Source: Azospirillum oryzae (GTDB taxonomy: Bacteria > Pseudomonadota > Alphaproteobacteria > Azospirillales > Azospirillaceae). From it: DNA of 64,000 nt. The notes beneath the pieces are model-generated. The model was not told the origin of the DNA. It saw only the letters and a list, made by a program, of their open reading frames with translations, and did not search any database. The number at the start of each line of letters is the position of its first letter. Position 1 is the first letter of the stretch. The position numbers were made by a program, and so were the translations under genes. Shown here piece by piece: positions 25,460-33,650 of this stretch. The DNA is taken from positions 558,001-622,000 of the forward strand of contig NZ_FXAK01000009.1 of the NCBI RefSeq assembly GCF_900177515.1, in the 5' to 3' direction.

Positions 25460-26389
25460 TCAGGCCGGATGGCCGGCGTCGCCGAGGCCGGCAAGACCGA
25501 GAATCCCGCGGGCTTCGGCCGGGGCGACGACGCGGGCGCCGAGCCGTTCGACGATGCCGCATGCCCGCTCCACCAGGTTGCCGTTGCTGGCGAAGACGCC
25601 ACGGTCGAGATACAGGTTGTCCTCCAGCCCGACGCGCACGTTGCCGCCCAGCAGCACGGCCTGTGCCACCATCGGCATCTGCATGCGGCCGATGCCGAAG
25701 CCCGCCCACAGCGCGCCGTCCGGCAGCATGTCGCGCATCGCCATCATGATGCGCGGTTCCGCCGGCGCGCCCCAGGGAATGCCGAGGCAGAACTGGAAGA
25801 GGGGCGGGCGGTCGAGCAGCCCCTCCTTCAGCATCTGCTTGGCGAACCAGAGGTGGCCGGTGTCGAACACTTCCAGCTCCGGCTTGACGCCCAGCCGCTG
25901 GATCAGCGCCGCCTGGGCGCGCAGCATGTCCGGGGTGGAAACATAGACGAGCGAGCCGTCGCCGAAATTCAGCGACCCGCAGTCGAACGTGCAGATCTCC
26001 GGCAGCAGCGCGGAGACATGGGCGGCGCGCTCCTCGGCCCCGACCAGATCGGTGCCGGTGCCGAAGCGGGTCGGGGCGTGGTCGGGACCGATGTAGAGGT
26101 CCCCGCCCATGCCGGCGGTCAGGTTGATGATGACGTCGGTGTCGCTGGCCCGGATCCGCTCCACCACCTCGCGGTAGAGGGCCGGGTTGCGGCTGGCCCG
26201 GCCGGTCTCGGGATCGCGGACGTGGATGTGCGCCACGGCGGCGCCGGCCTGCGCCGCCTCGACGGCGGCCGCCGCGATCTGTGCCGGCGTGACCGGGATC
26301 GCCGGATGCTTGCCGACGCTGTCGCCGGCCCCGGTGACCGCGCAGGTGATGATGACCTGCCGGTTGATGTCATCGACTCTCTGTGTCAT
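25460..26389 (-). CDS. cdhC: 3-dehydrocarnitine cleavage enzyme (BKACE, DUF849)
   Basis: A 309-residue beta-keto acid cleavage enzyme. Start at ATG 26389 (MTQRVDDINRQVIITCAVTG) with GGAG upstream. The zinc ligands His54 and His56 lie in AHIHVRDPETG; TAGMGGD, TFDCGSLNFG and GLEDNLYLDRG are family hallmarks. It converts dehydrocarnitine plus acetyl-CoA into betainyl-CoA and acetoacetate. First gene of the operon, with a divergent regulator. Confidence 0.93.
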   Translation of the reverse strand: MTQRVDDINRQVIITCAVTGAGDSVGKHPAIPVTPAQIAAAAVEAAQAGAAVAHIHVRDPETGRASRNPALYREVVERIRASDTDVIINLTAGMGGDLYIGPDHAPTRFGTGTDLVGAEERAAHVSALLPEICTFDCGSLNFGDGSLVYVSTPDMLRAQAALIQRLGVKPELEVFDTGHLWFAKQMLKEGLLDRPPLFQFCLGIPWGAPAEPRIMMAMRDMLPDGALWAGFGIGRMQMPMVAQAVLLGGNVRVGLEDNLYLDRGVFASNGNLVERACGIVERLGARVVAPAEARGILGLAGLGDAGHPA

Positions 26390-26454
26390 GGCTCCGCGCC
26401 TCTTGCTGGCTGGATCGGTGTGTGCGGCCGAAGGAAAGGCGGCTGTTTCGTCCT

Positions 26455-26475
26455 GTTCGCCAATGCTAGGCGAAC
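26455..26475. promoter_or_regulatory. Inverted repeat, candidate CdhR operator
   Basis: GTTCGCC-N7-GGCGAAC, exact 7-base arms, in the 171-base gap between divergent cdhC and cdhR. Placement and symmetry fit a site for the GlxA/AraC-type regulator acting on the cdh operon. Function is inferred. Confidence 0.5.
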
Positions 26476-26560
26476 GGATGGTTTCCGCTTGATGCGAAGC
26501 GCCGTTTGCATGACAGAATACGTCACGTCGGCCGGGAGATCGGGCATGGAGGCTACGGCA

Positions 26561-27550
26561 ATGGCGGAAACGCGGCATGTCGGCTTTCTGCTCCTGCCGA
26601 AATTCTCGATGCTGGCCTTCACCTCGGCGGTGGAGCCCTTGCGCGTCGCCAACCGCTTGGCCGATCGGCCGCTCTATCGCTGGACGATGATCGCCCCCGC
26701 GGCCACCGTATCGGCCAGCAACGGGATGCGCCTGCTGGTCGACCACGGGCTGGACCGGCCGCTGCCCGATGTCGAGGTTCCGGATCTGCTGATCGTCTGT
26801 GCCGGCTTCGACCCGGCCGAGGCCCGTGGCCTTCCTGTCACGGCCCTGCTGCGCCGGGCCGAACGGCGCGGCGCTATCCTCGGCGCCATCGACACCGGCA
26901 GCTTCATCCTGGGCTGGGCCGGGCTGCTCGACGGCTATGAGGCGACGGTGCATTGGGAGTGCCTGGACAGTTTCCGCGAACAGTTTCCGCAGGTGTCGGT
27001 GCAACCCTGCCTGTTCGAGATCGACCGACGGCGGATGACCTGTGCCGGTGGCACCGCCGCGCTCGACATGATGCTGCATATGATCCGCCTCGACGCCGGC
27101 TACCGGCTGGCGACGGCGGTGTCGGAGCAGTTCATCCATGCGGGCATCCGCGATTCGCACACCGACCAGCGCCTGTCGATCCCGTCGCGCTACGGCATCG
27201 CCCATCCCAAGCTGGCCCGCGTGATCCGGCTGATGGAGGAGCATCTGGAGGAGCCGCTGAGCCTCGATGGGCTGGCCCTGAGGGCCGGGCTGTCGCTGCG
27301 CCAGCTCGAACGGCTGTTCCAGGGCGGCTTCGGCCAGTCGCCGCAACGCTACTACGTCGCGCTGCGGCTTCAGCGTGCCCGGTCGTTGGTCCGTTATTCG
27401 ACCCAGCCGCTGGCCGAGATCGCGGTGGCCTGCGGCTTCCAGAGCTACGAGCATTTCTCGCGCAGCTACCGCCGCAGTGCCGGGCTGTCGCCGCAGCAGG
27501 ACCGCCTTACCGCCTACCGCGCTACCGACGGGCCGACCATCAGCCGGTGA
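26561..27550 (+). CDS. cdhR: GlxA-family AraC-type regulator of carnitine catabolism
   Basis: Start at ATG 26561 (MAETRHVGFLLLPKFSML) preceded by GGAGG; an ATG 15 bases earlier is an alternative. 329 residues: an N-terminal DJ-1/PfpI-like sensor domain (AVEPLRVANRL, CAGGTAALDMMLHMI) and a C-terminal AraC helix-turn-helix pair (LALRAGLSLRQLERLFQ, then IAVACGFQSYEHFSRSYRR). CdhR activates the cdh genes in response to carnitine in pseudomonads. Its divergent place next to cdhC supports the same role here. Confidence 0.9.
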   Translation: MAETRHVGFLLLPKFSMLAFTSAVEPLRVANRLADRPLYRWTMIAPAATVSASNGMRLLVDHGLDRPLPDVEVPDLLIVCAGFDPAEARGLPVTALLRRAERRGAILGAIDTGSFILGWAGLLDGYEATVHWECLDSFREQFPQVSVQPCLFEIDRRRMTCAGGTAALDMMLHMIRLDAGYRLATAVSEQFIHAGIRDSHTDQRLSIPSRYGIAHPKLARVIRLMEEHLEEPLSLDGLALRAGLSLRQLERLFQGGFGQSPQRYYVALRLQRARSLVRYSTQPLAEIAVACGFQSYEHFSRSYRRSAGLSPQQDRLTAYRATDGPTISR

Positions 27551-27993
27551 GCCAGCCGTGATCTTGCCCCTGGGCACTTCCTGGGGTTCTGACGGGCGTC
27601 GCGCCAAGTCTGGCATGTTGCGAAGTTGCGCGCCTCGTCTCGCGCCCGGCAGAACCGTGCCGCACATTTTTATCGGCAGCGACGGCTCCGGTGCGGAGTT
27701 TTCGTGTGGGGCGTGACGGCGGCCTTGCGGCGGCCTTGTCCCGCCGGCGTCGAATGAGGACCTCCCATACCTCGCCCTCGTCGCCGACCGCCCTCCACGG
27801 GCCATCAGCGGGAAGCTCCCGGCGTCACCGGCGCGGAGGTTCCCTGAGGAACCATCCCTAGGAACGTGGTCCGGCCCGCTCAGGTTTGAAGGTTTGCAAT
27901 CCGACAGACCACCCCCGCTGAGAACTGCCCTTCGGTCCGGAGCATTCCCGGAAACGCAAGGCTCTGCACCTTGGCAGGATAAAGGAGGAAAGC
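27551..27993. other. Intergenic region with hairpin and possible IS end
   Basis: About 440 bases without a supported gene. A hairpin GGTTCC-CTGA-GGAACC lies at 27838-27853 without a T tract. The sequence CCCCCGCTGAGAACTGCCC around 27909-27927 echoes the one beside the IS1595 remnant at 22.5 kb. A strong AAAGGAGG ribosome site precedes the next gene. Confidence 0.4.
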
Positions 27994-29169
27994 ATGCGAG
28001 CCTTGGTTTGGCACGGCAAGGAAGACATCCGGTGCGACACCCTCACCGACCCCGAAATCGAGCAGCCGCGCGATGCCATCGTCAAGGTGACGAGCTGCGC
28101 CATTTGCGGCTCGGACCTGCACCTGTTCCACAACTTCATCCCGGCGATGCTGCCCGGCGACATCATGGGACATGAAATGATGGGGGAAGTCGTCGAGGTC
28201 GGGCCGGAAGCCAAGCACAAGCTCAAGGTCGGCGACCGAGTGGTGGTTCCGTTCACAATCATCTGCGGCGAGTGCGACCAGTGCAAACGCGGCAATTTCT
28301 CGGTATGCGAGGCCACCAACCGCAAGAAGTATCTTGCCGACAAGGTCTTCGGCCACCCCACGGCAGGTCTGTTCGGCTACACGCATCTGACCGGCGGCTA
28401 TCCCGGCGGGCAGGCCGAATATCTCCGCGTTCCCTTCGCCGACGCGACGCACATCAAGGTGCCGGATGGAATCCCGGACGAGAAGGTTCTCTTCCTCGGT
28501 GACATCTTCCCGACCGGCTGGCAGGCCGCCGTCCAGTGCGACATCCAACCGACCGACACCGTTGCGATCTGGGGCTGCGGTCCCGTCGGTCAGATGGCGA
28601 TCCGCAGCGCCGTCCTCCTCGGTGCCAAGCAGGTGATCGCCATCGACCATCTGCCGGACCGCCTGGAAATGGCGGAAGCCGGCGGTGCCGTCACCATCAA
28701 CTTCGACGAAGAGAGCGTGGTCGAGCGACTGAACGAGCTAACCGGCGGCCTGGGGCCGGAGAAGTGCATCGACGCCATCGGGATGGAAGCCCATGTTTCG
28801 CCTTCCATGCCGGATACGGTCTACGACCGCGCCAAGCAGATGCTGGGAGCCGAAAGCGACCGGCCGCACGTCCTTCGCGAGATGATCTACGTCTGCCGGC
28901 CGGCCGGGGTGATTTCAATCCCCGGAGTCTATGGCGGGTTGGTCGACAAGTTCCCGATGGGCCAGCTGATGAACAAGGGGCTGACCATCCGGACGGGCCA
29001 GACGCATGTCAACCGCTGGACCGATGACCTTCTGCGCCGCATCGAGGAGGGACAGATCGATCCATCGTTCGTCATCACCCACACCGTGAGCCTCGAAGAG
29101 GGACCCGAGATGTACAAGGTGTTCCGCGACAAGCAGGACAGCTGCATCAAGGTCGTCCTGAAACCCTAA
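27994..29169 (+). CDS. Zinc alcohol dehydrogenase, formaldehyde-dehydrogenase-like
   Basis: A 391-residue medium-chain dehydrogenase. Catalytic zinc site in CAICGSDLH and GHEMMGEVVEVG; structural zinc cysteines in CGECDQCKRGNFSVC; NAD site GCGPVGQMAI. The N-terminus MRALVWHGKEDIRCDTL and the long insert before the Rossmann domain match the glutathione-independent formaldehyde dehydrogenase-like group. Strong Shine-Dalgarno. First gene of a three-gene run with a small membrane protein and a propeller protein; probably aldehyde or alcohol detoxification. Confidence 0.88.
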   Translation: MRALVWHGKEDIRCDTLTDPEIEQPRDAIVKVTSCAICGSDLHLFHNFIPAMLPGDIMGHEMMGEVVEVGPEAKHKLKVGDRVVVPFTIICGECDQCKRGNFSVCEATNRKKYLADKVFGHPTAGLFGYTHLTGGYPGGQAEYLRVPFADATHIKVPDGIPDEKVLFLGDIFPTGWQAAVQCDIQPTDTVAIWGCGPVGQMAIRSAVLLGAKQVIAIDHLPDRLEMAEAGGAVTINFDEESVVERLNELTGGLGPEKCIDAIGMEAHVSPSMPDTVYDRAKQMLGAESDRPHVLREMIYVCRPAGVISIPGVYGGLVDKFPMGQLMNKGLTIRTGQTHVNRWTDDLLRRIEEGQIDPSFVITHTVSLEEGPEMYKVFRDKQDSCIKVVLKP

Positions 29170-29187
29170 AGATCGGGGAGAGAAGAC

Positions 29188-29799
29188 GTGACTTACAGCA
29201 TCTCGAACATCGCCCGGTCCAAGGGCGACCCGAAGGTTCTCCATTCCGGCCCCAGTTCGCTGGGAGCCGCCGACCGCATGGCCAGGGCACTCGGCTGGTT
29301 CAGCATCGGGCTCGGCCTGGCGGAGCTGATCGCGGCGGAGCGCATCACCCGGGCGCTCGGCATGGAGGGCAAGGAAACCCTGGTACGGGCCTATGGCGTC
29401 CGCGAACTCGGGCACGGCATCGTCTCGCTCTCGCCCGACAAGCATCTCGGATTGTGGAGCCGGGTGGCCGGGGACGGGCTCGACATCGCCACCCTAATGA
29501 CGGCCATGCGGCATGACAATCCGAAGCGCGACAATGTCGGGATCGCTCTTGCGGCGGTGCTGGGGGTGACGCTGCTCGACATCATCGGCGCGCAGGGGGT
29601 GACGGCCCGCCATCGCCGCCCCTCCAGCCAGCTGCGCTCCTACAGGGATCGGACGGGCTTCCCGCGGGGCGTCCAGGCGGCGCGAGGCGCAGCCAGGGAT
29701 TTCAAGGTGCCTCCCGACATGCGGGCCGCACCGGCCCTCGCAGCGGTGTCCGATCGTGCCACTCAGGAGAAGGCGCAGGAGAAGGCACGGCCGCACTGA
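29188..29799 (+). CDS. Conserved membrane protein next to ADH
   Basis: A 203-residue protein with a GTG start and GGGGAG upstream. Two or three hydrophobic helices are visible (ALGWFSIGLGLAELIAAERI and GIALAAVLGVTLLDIIGAQG), then a basic, disordered tail rich in Ala and Arg. Similar proteins are commonly annotated 'cyclase dehydrase' because they neighbour SRPBCC genes, but I see no cyclase fold. Eighteen bases after the ADH, so co-transcribed. Function unknown. Confidence 0.75.
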   Translation: MTYSISNIARSKGDPKVLHSGPSSLGAADRMARALGWFSIGLGLAELIAAERITRALGMEGKETLVRAYGVRELGHGIVSLSPDKHLGLWSRVAGDGLDIATLMTAMRHDNPKRDNVGIALAAVLGVTLLDIIGAQGVTARHRRPSSQLRSYRDRTGFPRGVQAARGAARDFKVPPDMRAAPALAAVSDRATQEKAQEKARPH

Positions 29800-29880
29800 A
29801 CCATCGACGACACGGGCGGCCTCCGAGCGGCGTTCACGCCGTGAGACGGCCGCCCCATCCCACACGACCATGGCCACGCG

Positions 29881-31071
29881 ATGGAAATGAACATGCAACG
29901 GCTCGCAACGGTGACCCTGCTTTTCGGAACGCTCCTGGCCGGCACATCCGCCTGCACATCCATGGCGCAGCAGAGTGCTGCACCATCCCAGGGAGCGGCG
30001 CATCTGCAGCAGGTCGCCAGCTTTGAACACCAGGTGACCGGAGTGACCGTTTCGAAGGATGGGCGCATCTTCGTCAACTTCCCGCGCTGGACGGAGGATG
30101 CACCGGTCTCGGTCGCCGAGGTGACGCGCGACGGCCACATCAAGCCCTACCCGGATGACGCCTGGAACTCCTGGCGCAATGCCAGGAAGAACCAGATGTC
30201 GGCCGGGGATCACTTCGTGTGCGTCCAGAGCGTCGTCGCCGATGCGCACGGCAATCTCTGGGTCGTCGATCCGGCCGCGCCGGCCACCGCGCCCGTCGTG
30301 CAGGGCGGGCCCAAGCTCGTCAGGATAGATCTGAAGACGAACAGGGTTGCCCAGGTGATCCGCTTCGACGAGACGGTCGCACCTCAGGGCAGCTACCTGA
30401 ACGACGTGCGGTTTTCACCGGATGGACGGCATGCCTATCTGACCGATGCCGGGGCCAAGGGTGCTCTCGTCGTCGTGGACCTGCAGAGCGGCAAGGCTCG
30501 ACGCGTCCTTAACGGCCACCCGAGCACCCAGCCGGAAAAGGATGTGGTGGTGAAGACCGATGGGCGGGAGTTGCGCCGGCCCGACGGGCGCGGGGTCGAA
30601 TTCGCCGCCGACAGCATCGCGCTCTCTCCTGATGGGCGCACGCTCTATTGGAAAGCGCTGACCGGCCGGACTCTCTACCGGATCAAGACGGATGCCTTGG
30701 AAAACCCACGCCTGTCCGAGAAGGACCTCGAAGCCCGCGTGGAGCATGCCGAGACCGAGCCGACGGACGGTCTCTGGATCGATGGGCGGGGGCGGCTTTA
30801 TCTGAGCGCGATCGAGCAGGACGCGGTGAAGGTCAGTGACGGGGACCGCATCGCCACCCTGGTACAGGACAAACGGCTGCGCTGGCCCGATACCTTCTCG
30901 GAGGGACCCGACGGGACCATCTACGTCACCAGCTCCCGCATTCAGGACATGAGCTGGTTCAAGCCCGAGACCGGCCCGCGCCTCGAGACGCAGCTGTGGC
31001 GCATCGAGCCTGGACAGGACGGGAAGGGCCAGAACGGGAGGGCGACCGGCCCGGCCGGGCAGCCCCAATGA
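29881..31071 (+). CDS. Major royal jelly/yellow-family secreted propeller protein
   Basis: A 396-residue exported protein. Signal region MQRLATVTLLFGTLLAGTSAC may be a lipoprotein signal (Cys near residue 25) though the lipobox is not ideal. The body matches the MRJP/yellow family: VTVSKDGRIFVNFPRW, LWVVDPAAP, LNDVRFSPDGRHAYLTD, ADSIALSPDGRTLYW and EGPDGTIYVTSS. Bacterial members are lactonase-like or of unknown activity. Downstream of the ADH pair by 81 bases. Confidence 0.85.
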   Translation: MEMNMQRLATVTLLFGTLLAGTSACTSMAQQSAAPSQGAAHLQQVASFEHQVTGVTVSKDGRIFVNFPRWTEDAPVSVAEVTRDGHIKPYPDDAWNSWRNARKNQMSAGDHFVCVQSVVADAHGNLWVVDPAAPATAPVVQGGPKLVRIDLKTNRVAQVIRFDETVAPQGSYLNDVRFSPDGRHAYLTDAGAKGALVVVDLQSGKARRVLNGHPSTQPEKDVVVKTDGRELRRPDGRGVEFAADSIALSPDGRTLYWKALTGRTLYRIKTDALENPRLSEKDLEARVEHAETEPTDGLWIDGRGRLYLSAIEQDAVKVSDGDRIATLVQDKRLRWPDTFSEGPDGTIYVTSSRIQDMSWFKPETGPRLETQLWRIEPGQDGKGQNGRATGPAGQPQ

Positions 31072-31188
31072 CCCCGACGGAGCGGTGACGGGAGGCCGCC
31101 ATGACGGGGGGCTGGAGCAGGGACTTGGGATGCTGCTGAGGTGCTGTCAGGTTGCCGACTTCCGGATTGGCATGGCAGGGTGCCGGGC

Positions 31189-31602
31189 ATGAGCACGACG
31201 CCCAATCTATACCGCGGCTTTCGTTTTCCGGCGGCGATCATCAATGAAGCGGTGTGGCTGTACCACTGCTTCAGCTTGAGGCTGCGGGAGGTCGAGTTGA
31301 TCCTGGCTGCGCGCGGCATCGAGGTCAGTTACGAGACCATCCGCGAGTGGGGGCTGCGCTTTGGCCTGGCGTTCGCCAACACCCTCAAGCGCCGTCGGCC
31401 CCGACCGGGCGACAAGTGGTTGCTGGATGAGGTCTTCATCCGCATCCGCGGCAAGTAACATTATCTTTGGCGGGCGATCGACCAGAACGGCGTTGTCCTC
31501 GACATCCTGGTCCAGAGCCGGCGCAACAAGAAGGCGGCCAAGCGCTTCTTTCGCAAGCTGCTGAAAGGGTTGGGTTACGCCCCGCGCGTCATCGTCACTT
31601 GA
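31189..31602 (+). pseudogene. IS6-family transposase, nonsense-mutated and 3' truncated
   Basis: The frame from ATG 31189 reads FRFPAAIINEAVWLYHCFSL and the DDE start KWLLDEVFIRIRGK, then a TAA at 31456-31458, then continues in the same frame HYLWRAIDQNGVVLDILVQS and KKAAKRFFRKLLKG before ending at 31602. The TAA sits where a CAA or similar codon is expected, so a single base change. The last third of the transposase (second Asp and Glu) is missing. It cannot move by itself. Confidence 0.85.
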
Positions 31603-31681
31603 TAATCATCAACTTTGACGAACGCTACCCTTGGCTTGATTGCCACTGGCGCAGGACGTGAAATTTTGCGTTTGTAGAACT

Positions 31682-31695
31682 ATGCGATATCGCAT
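31682..31695. repeat. 14-bp perfect palindrome
   Basis: ATGCGATATCGCAT in an AT-rich stretch between the two transposase relics. No neighbouring promoter is evident; may be a recombination or regulator site of the lost element. Confidence 0.35.
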
Positions 31696-31741
31696 GTTGG
31701 TAAACATATTTCCATAACACAGATTATGTGCCGTTTTGTTG

Positions 31742-31795
31742 TAGGCGGGGTAGGTTCTATTCTGAAGTGCAACTTTCTTGTAATCACAGAGCTTT
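31742..31795 (+). repeat. IS30-type end, copy 1
   Basis: TAGGCGGGGTAGGTTCTATT and the following 30 bases recur with scattered changes at 36815-36870 in the same orientation. It lies about 20 bases before a broken IS30-type transposase start and resembles IS30-family ends (GTAG.TTC.ATT), so it is probably the left end of that element. Confidence 0.6.
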
Positions 31796-31812
31796 ACCGG
31801 TTGTGACCGCTG

Positions 31813-32165
31813 ATGGGTGAGCATTACTCGCAGATTAATTTCTCCGAGCACCATCACATCAACCATGCGCAATGCCGATGATGGCGATCGCCGAGGCTGT
31901 GGATCGTCACCACTCGACCATCCACTGGGAAATCCGGCGCAATTTCTGTCACGATTTGTTCCCGGATCGTTGGAGCCAGGAGTACCAGGGCCACTTCTGC
32001 ACCTACACCCAGAGGTATGTCCGGAATCGACGTTCTCCTTGTCAAATGAAACCAACGCTCAAGCCGCATCCGGTCGCTGTCGAACCCAATGCCGATGACG
32101 TGCTGGAAGGTGGCTACCGCCTGGAACACGGCCAATGCCGCCGCCGTCGATGGTGCACTCGCTGA
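31813..32165 (+). pseudogene. IS30-family transposase N-terminal remnant, frameshifted
   Basis: Begins MGEHYSQINFSEHHHI in one frame, stops after 22 codons, and continues in another with MAIAEAVDRHHSTIHWEIRR, the helix-turn-helix of IS30 transposases, followed by YQGHFCTYTQRYVRNRR. The catalytic domain is absent. Frameshift and truncation make it dead. Confidence 0.7.
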
Positions 32166-32235
32166 TCGCGTGGGCCGAACATTTCGCAAGCCATCGTAGA
32201 GGATATTCGCCACACACGGGATCGAGTTTGGCCCC

Positions 32236-33627
32236 CTACCCTTTCCAGTTCAGTCCAGCAGCCTTCATCAGGTTCCAGAAGGTCCGTTTCTGCCGGTGGC
32301 GGGCGACGATCCGCTCCCGGTAGGCCTCCTGAGATAGATGATCGATCCAATCACCAACAGCCGAAGCCAATCGCTCGGCCGCGACGAGATCACGGACAGC
32401 GTGCTCGTACTGTGTGGATTGTGCCCGCGCCAGAACAACGTCGCCCATGCACCGGTAAAGCAGGGTGGCGGCAAGGGGGTGATTGGCTTCCAATGCTTGG
32501 GCGGCAGGCCGTAAACTGGAATAGTGATCTCCGTTCAACTCGCTGATGCGGGTAAGCACGAGGTTCGCCGCCGCATCCAGATCGAGAGTGATCAGCAGGT
32601 TGAGCGCGGTATGGGGCTCGCGATGCTGGCGGGCCATTCCCACCGCCGCCGCGCGCACCCGTTCATGCTCATCGCTTGGCAGATGAGCGAGGTACGCGCG
32701 CAGGGTATGCTCGGAAAGGCTATTGGAGAACATCCGCCAGCGCACCGCTTGGGCATCACCTTGGCGTCCGAGGAGTTCCAGCAACCGAATGTGGAGGTCA
32801 TCGACTTCCCAGCGTCGGTGACCTGGAACCGCCGCCGCTTCCACTCGGGTCAAGGCGTCGGCGACGCGCCCTGCCTCAATCAAGCGCTCGCAGATGTCCT
32901 TCAGGGCCTGATCTTCGGTTCCGGCGAGCCGATGGGCGGCAACGAAGCTGTCGACGTCTCCGCGGGCATCGGCGATCTGCTGGAGCCCGCGGATCAAAGG
33001 CCACGTCCTTGCCTCCCGCTCTTCAGCCCGGCAGCGGTCTAGATCTTCGCGGATCATGCGCTCCAGTTCGCTCAGACCTTCCTGCCCCAATGCCTCCGTA
33101 AAGGCGCTGACAACACCACCATGAACGCCATAGCCGTCCCCATTGAGAATGTCGAAGACCTCATGCGCCAAGTGAACTTGGTCACGGCCAGGCAGCACTG
33201 CCCAGGCTGCTCCCAGATCGTCGACCGCCTGCTTGATGACGTCACCGATCATGCCGTCGGAATCGTCGGACCGATCAAATACATTGGCGTCGAGCCGGAT
33301 GAAGCGGTCGAGCAGTTGAATAGCTGCCTTCGGCTGCCGTGGCAGCAGGTCCCGGACAATGGCATCACGGATGCGGTCGAGGTCGGCGGCCAGAGATGAA
33401 CTTTCGCGGTAGCCGTAGAACCGGCGATCACCTTCAATCCGCTCGAGTTCATCGCACAAGGTGTGAACCAGCTGATCGCCGCTGCTGCGTGAAGCGAGCG
33501 CGAGCCGTAACGCTTGATGCAGCCCCACATCCCAGCAAGCGTGCCCAACCAGGATCTCTGCCAGACGTCGGGCGCCCAGAGCCTCGACAGCCGCGACCGA
33601 GATTTCCTGCTCTACCCCTGGTGCCAC
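32236..33627 (-). CDS. DUF6880-like helical-repeat protein
   Basis: Start placed at the GTG at 33627 with AAAAGGG upstream, 23 bases after the preceding gene; the longer frame to 33774 overlaps that gene. 463 residues, almost entirely alpha-helical: LADDLDRIRDAIV-type repeats, AIQLLDRFIRLDANVFDRSDDSDGMIGDV and AGRVADALTRVEAA. This looks like the DUF6880 family as I recall it. TPR-like helical hairpins suggest a scaffold or protein-binding role. No enzyme motif, membrane segment or signal. Function unknown. Confidence 0.75.
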   Translation of the reverse strand: MAPGVEQEISVAAVEALGARRLAEILVGHACWDVGLHQALRLALASRSSGDQLVHTLCDELERIEGDRRFYGYRESSSLAADLDRIRDAIVRDLLPRQPKAAIQLLDRFIRLDANVFDRSDDSDGMIGDVIKQAVDDLGAAWAVLPGRDQVHLAHEVFDILNGDGYGVHGGVVSAFTEALGQEGLSELERMIREDLDRCRAEEREARTWPLIRGLQQIADARGDVDSFVAAHRLAGTEDQALKDICERLIEAGRVADALTRVEAAAVPGHRRWEVDDLHIRLLELLGRQGDAQAVRWRMFSNSLSEHTLRAYLAHLPSDEHERVRAAAVGMARQHREPHTALNLLITLDLDAAANLVLTRISELNGDHYSSLRPAAQALEANHPLAATLLYRCMGDVVLARAQSTQYEHAVRDLVAAERLASAVGDWIDHLSQEAYRERIVARHRQKRTFWNLMKAAGLNWKG

Positions 33628-33650
33628 GTCCCAACCCTTTTCGAATTGGC

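Noticed and set aside
24421..25602. Thioesterase fused to a long N-terminal extension
   Set aside because: The extension is an alternate frame of cdhA; the ATG overlapping the cdhA stop gives the normal thioesterase size.
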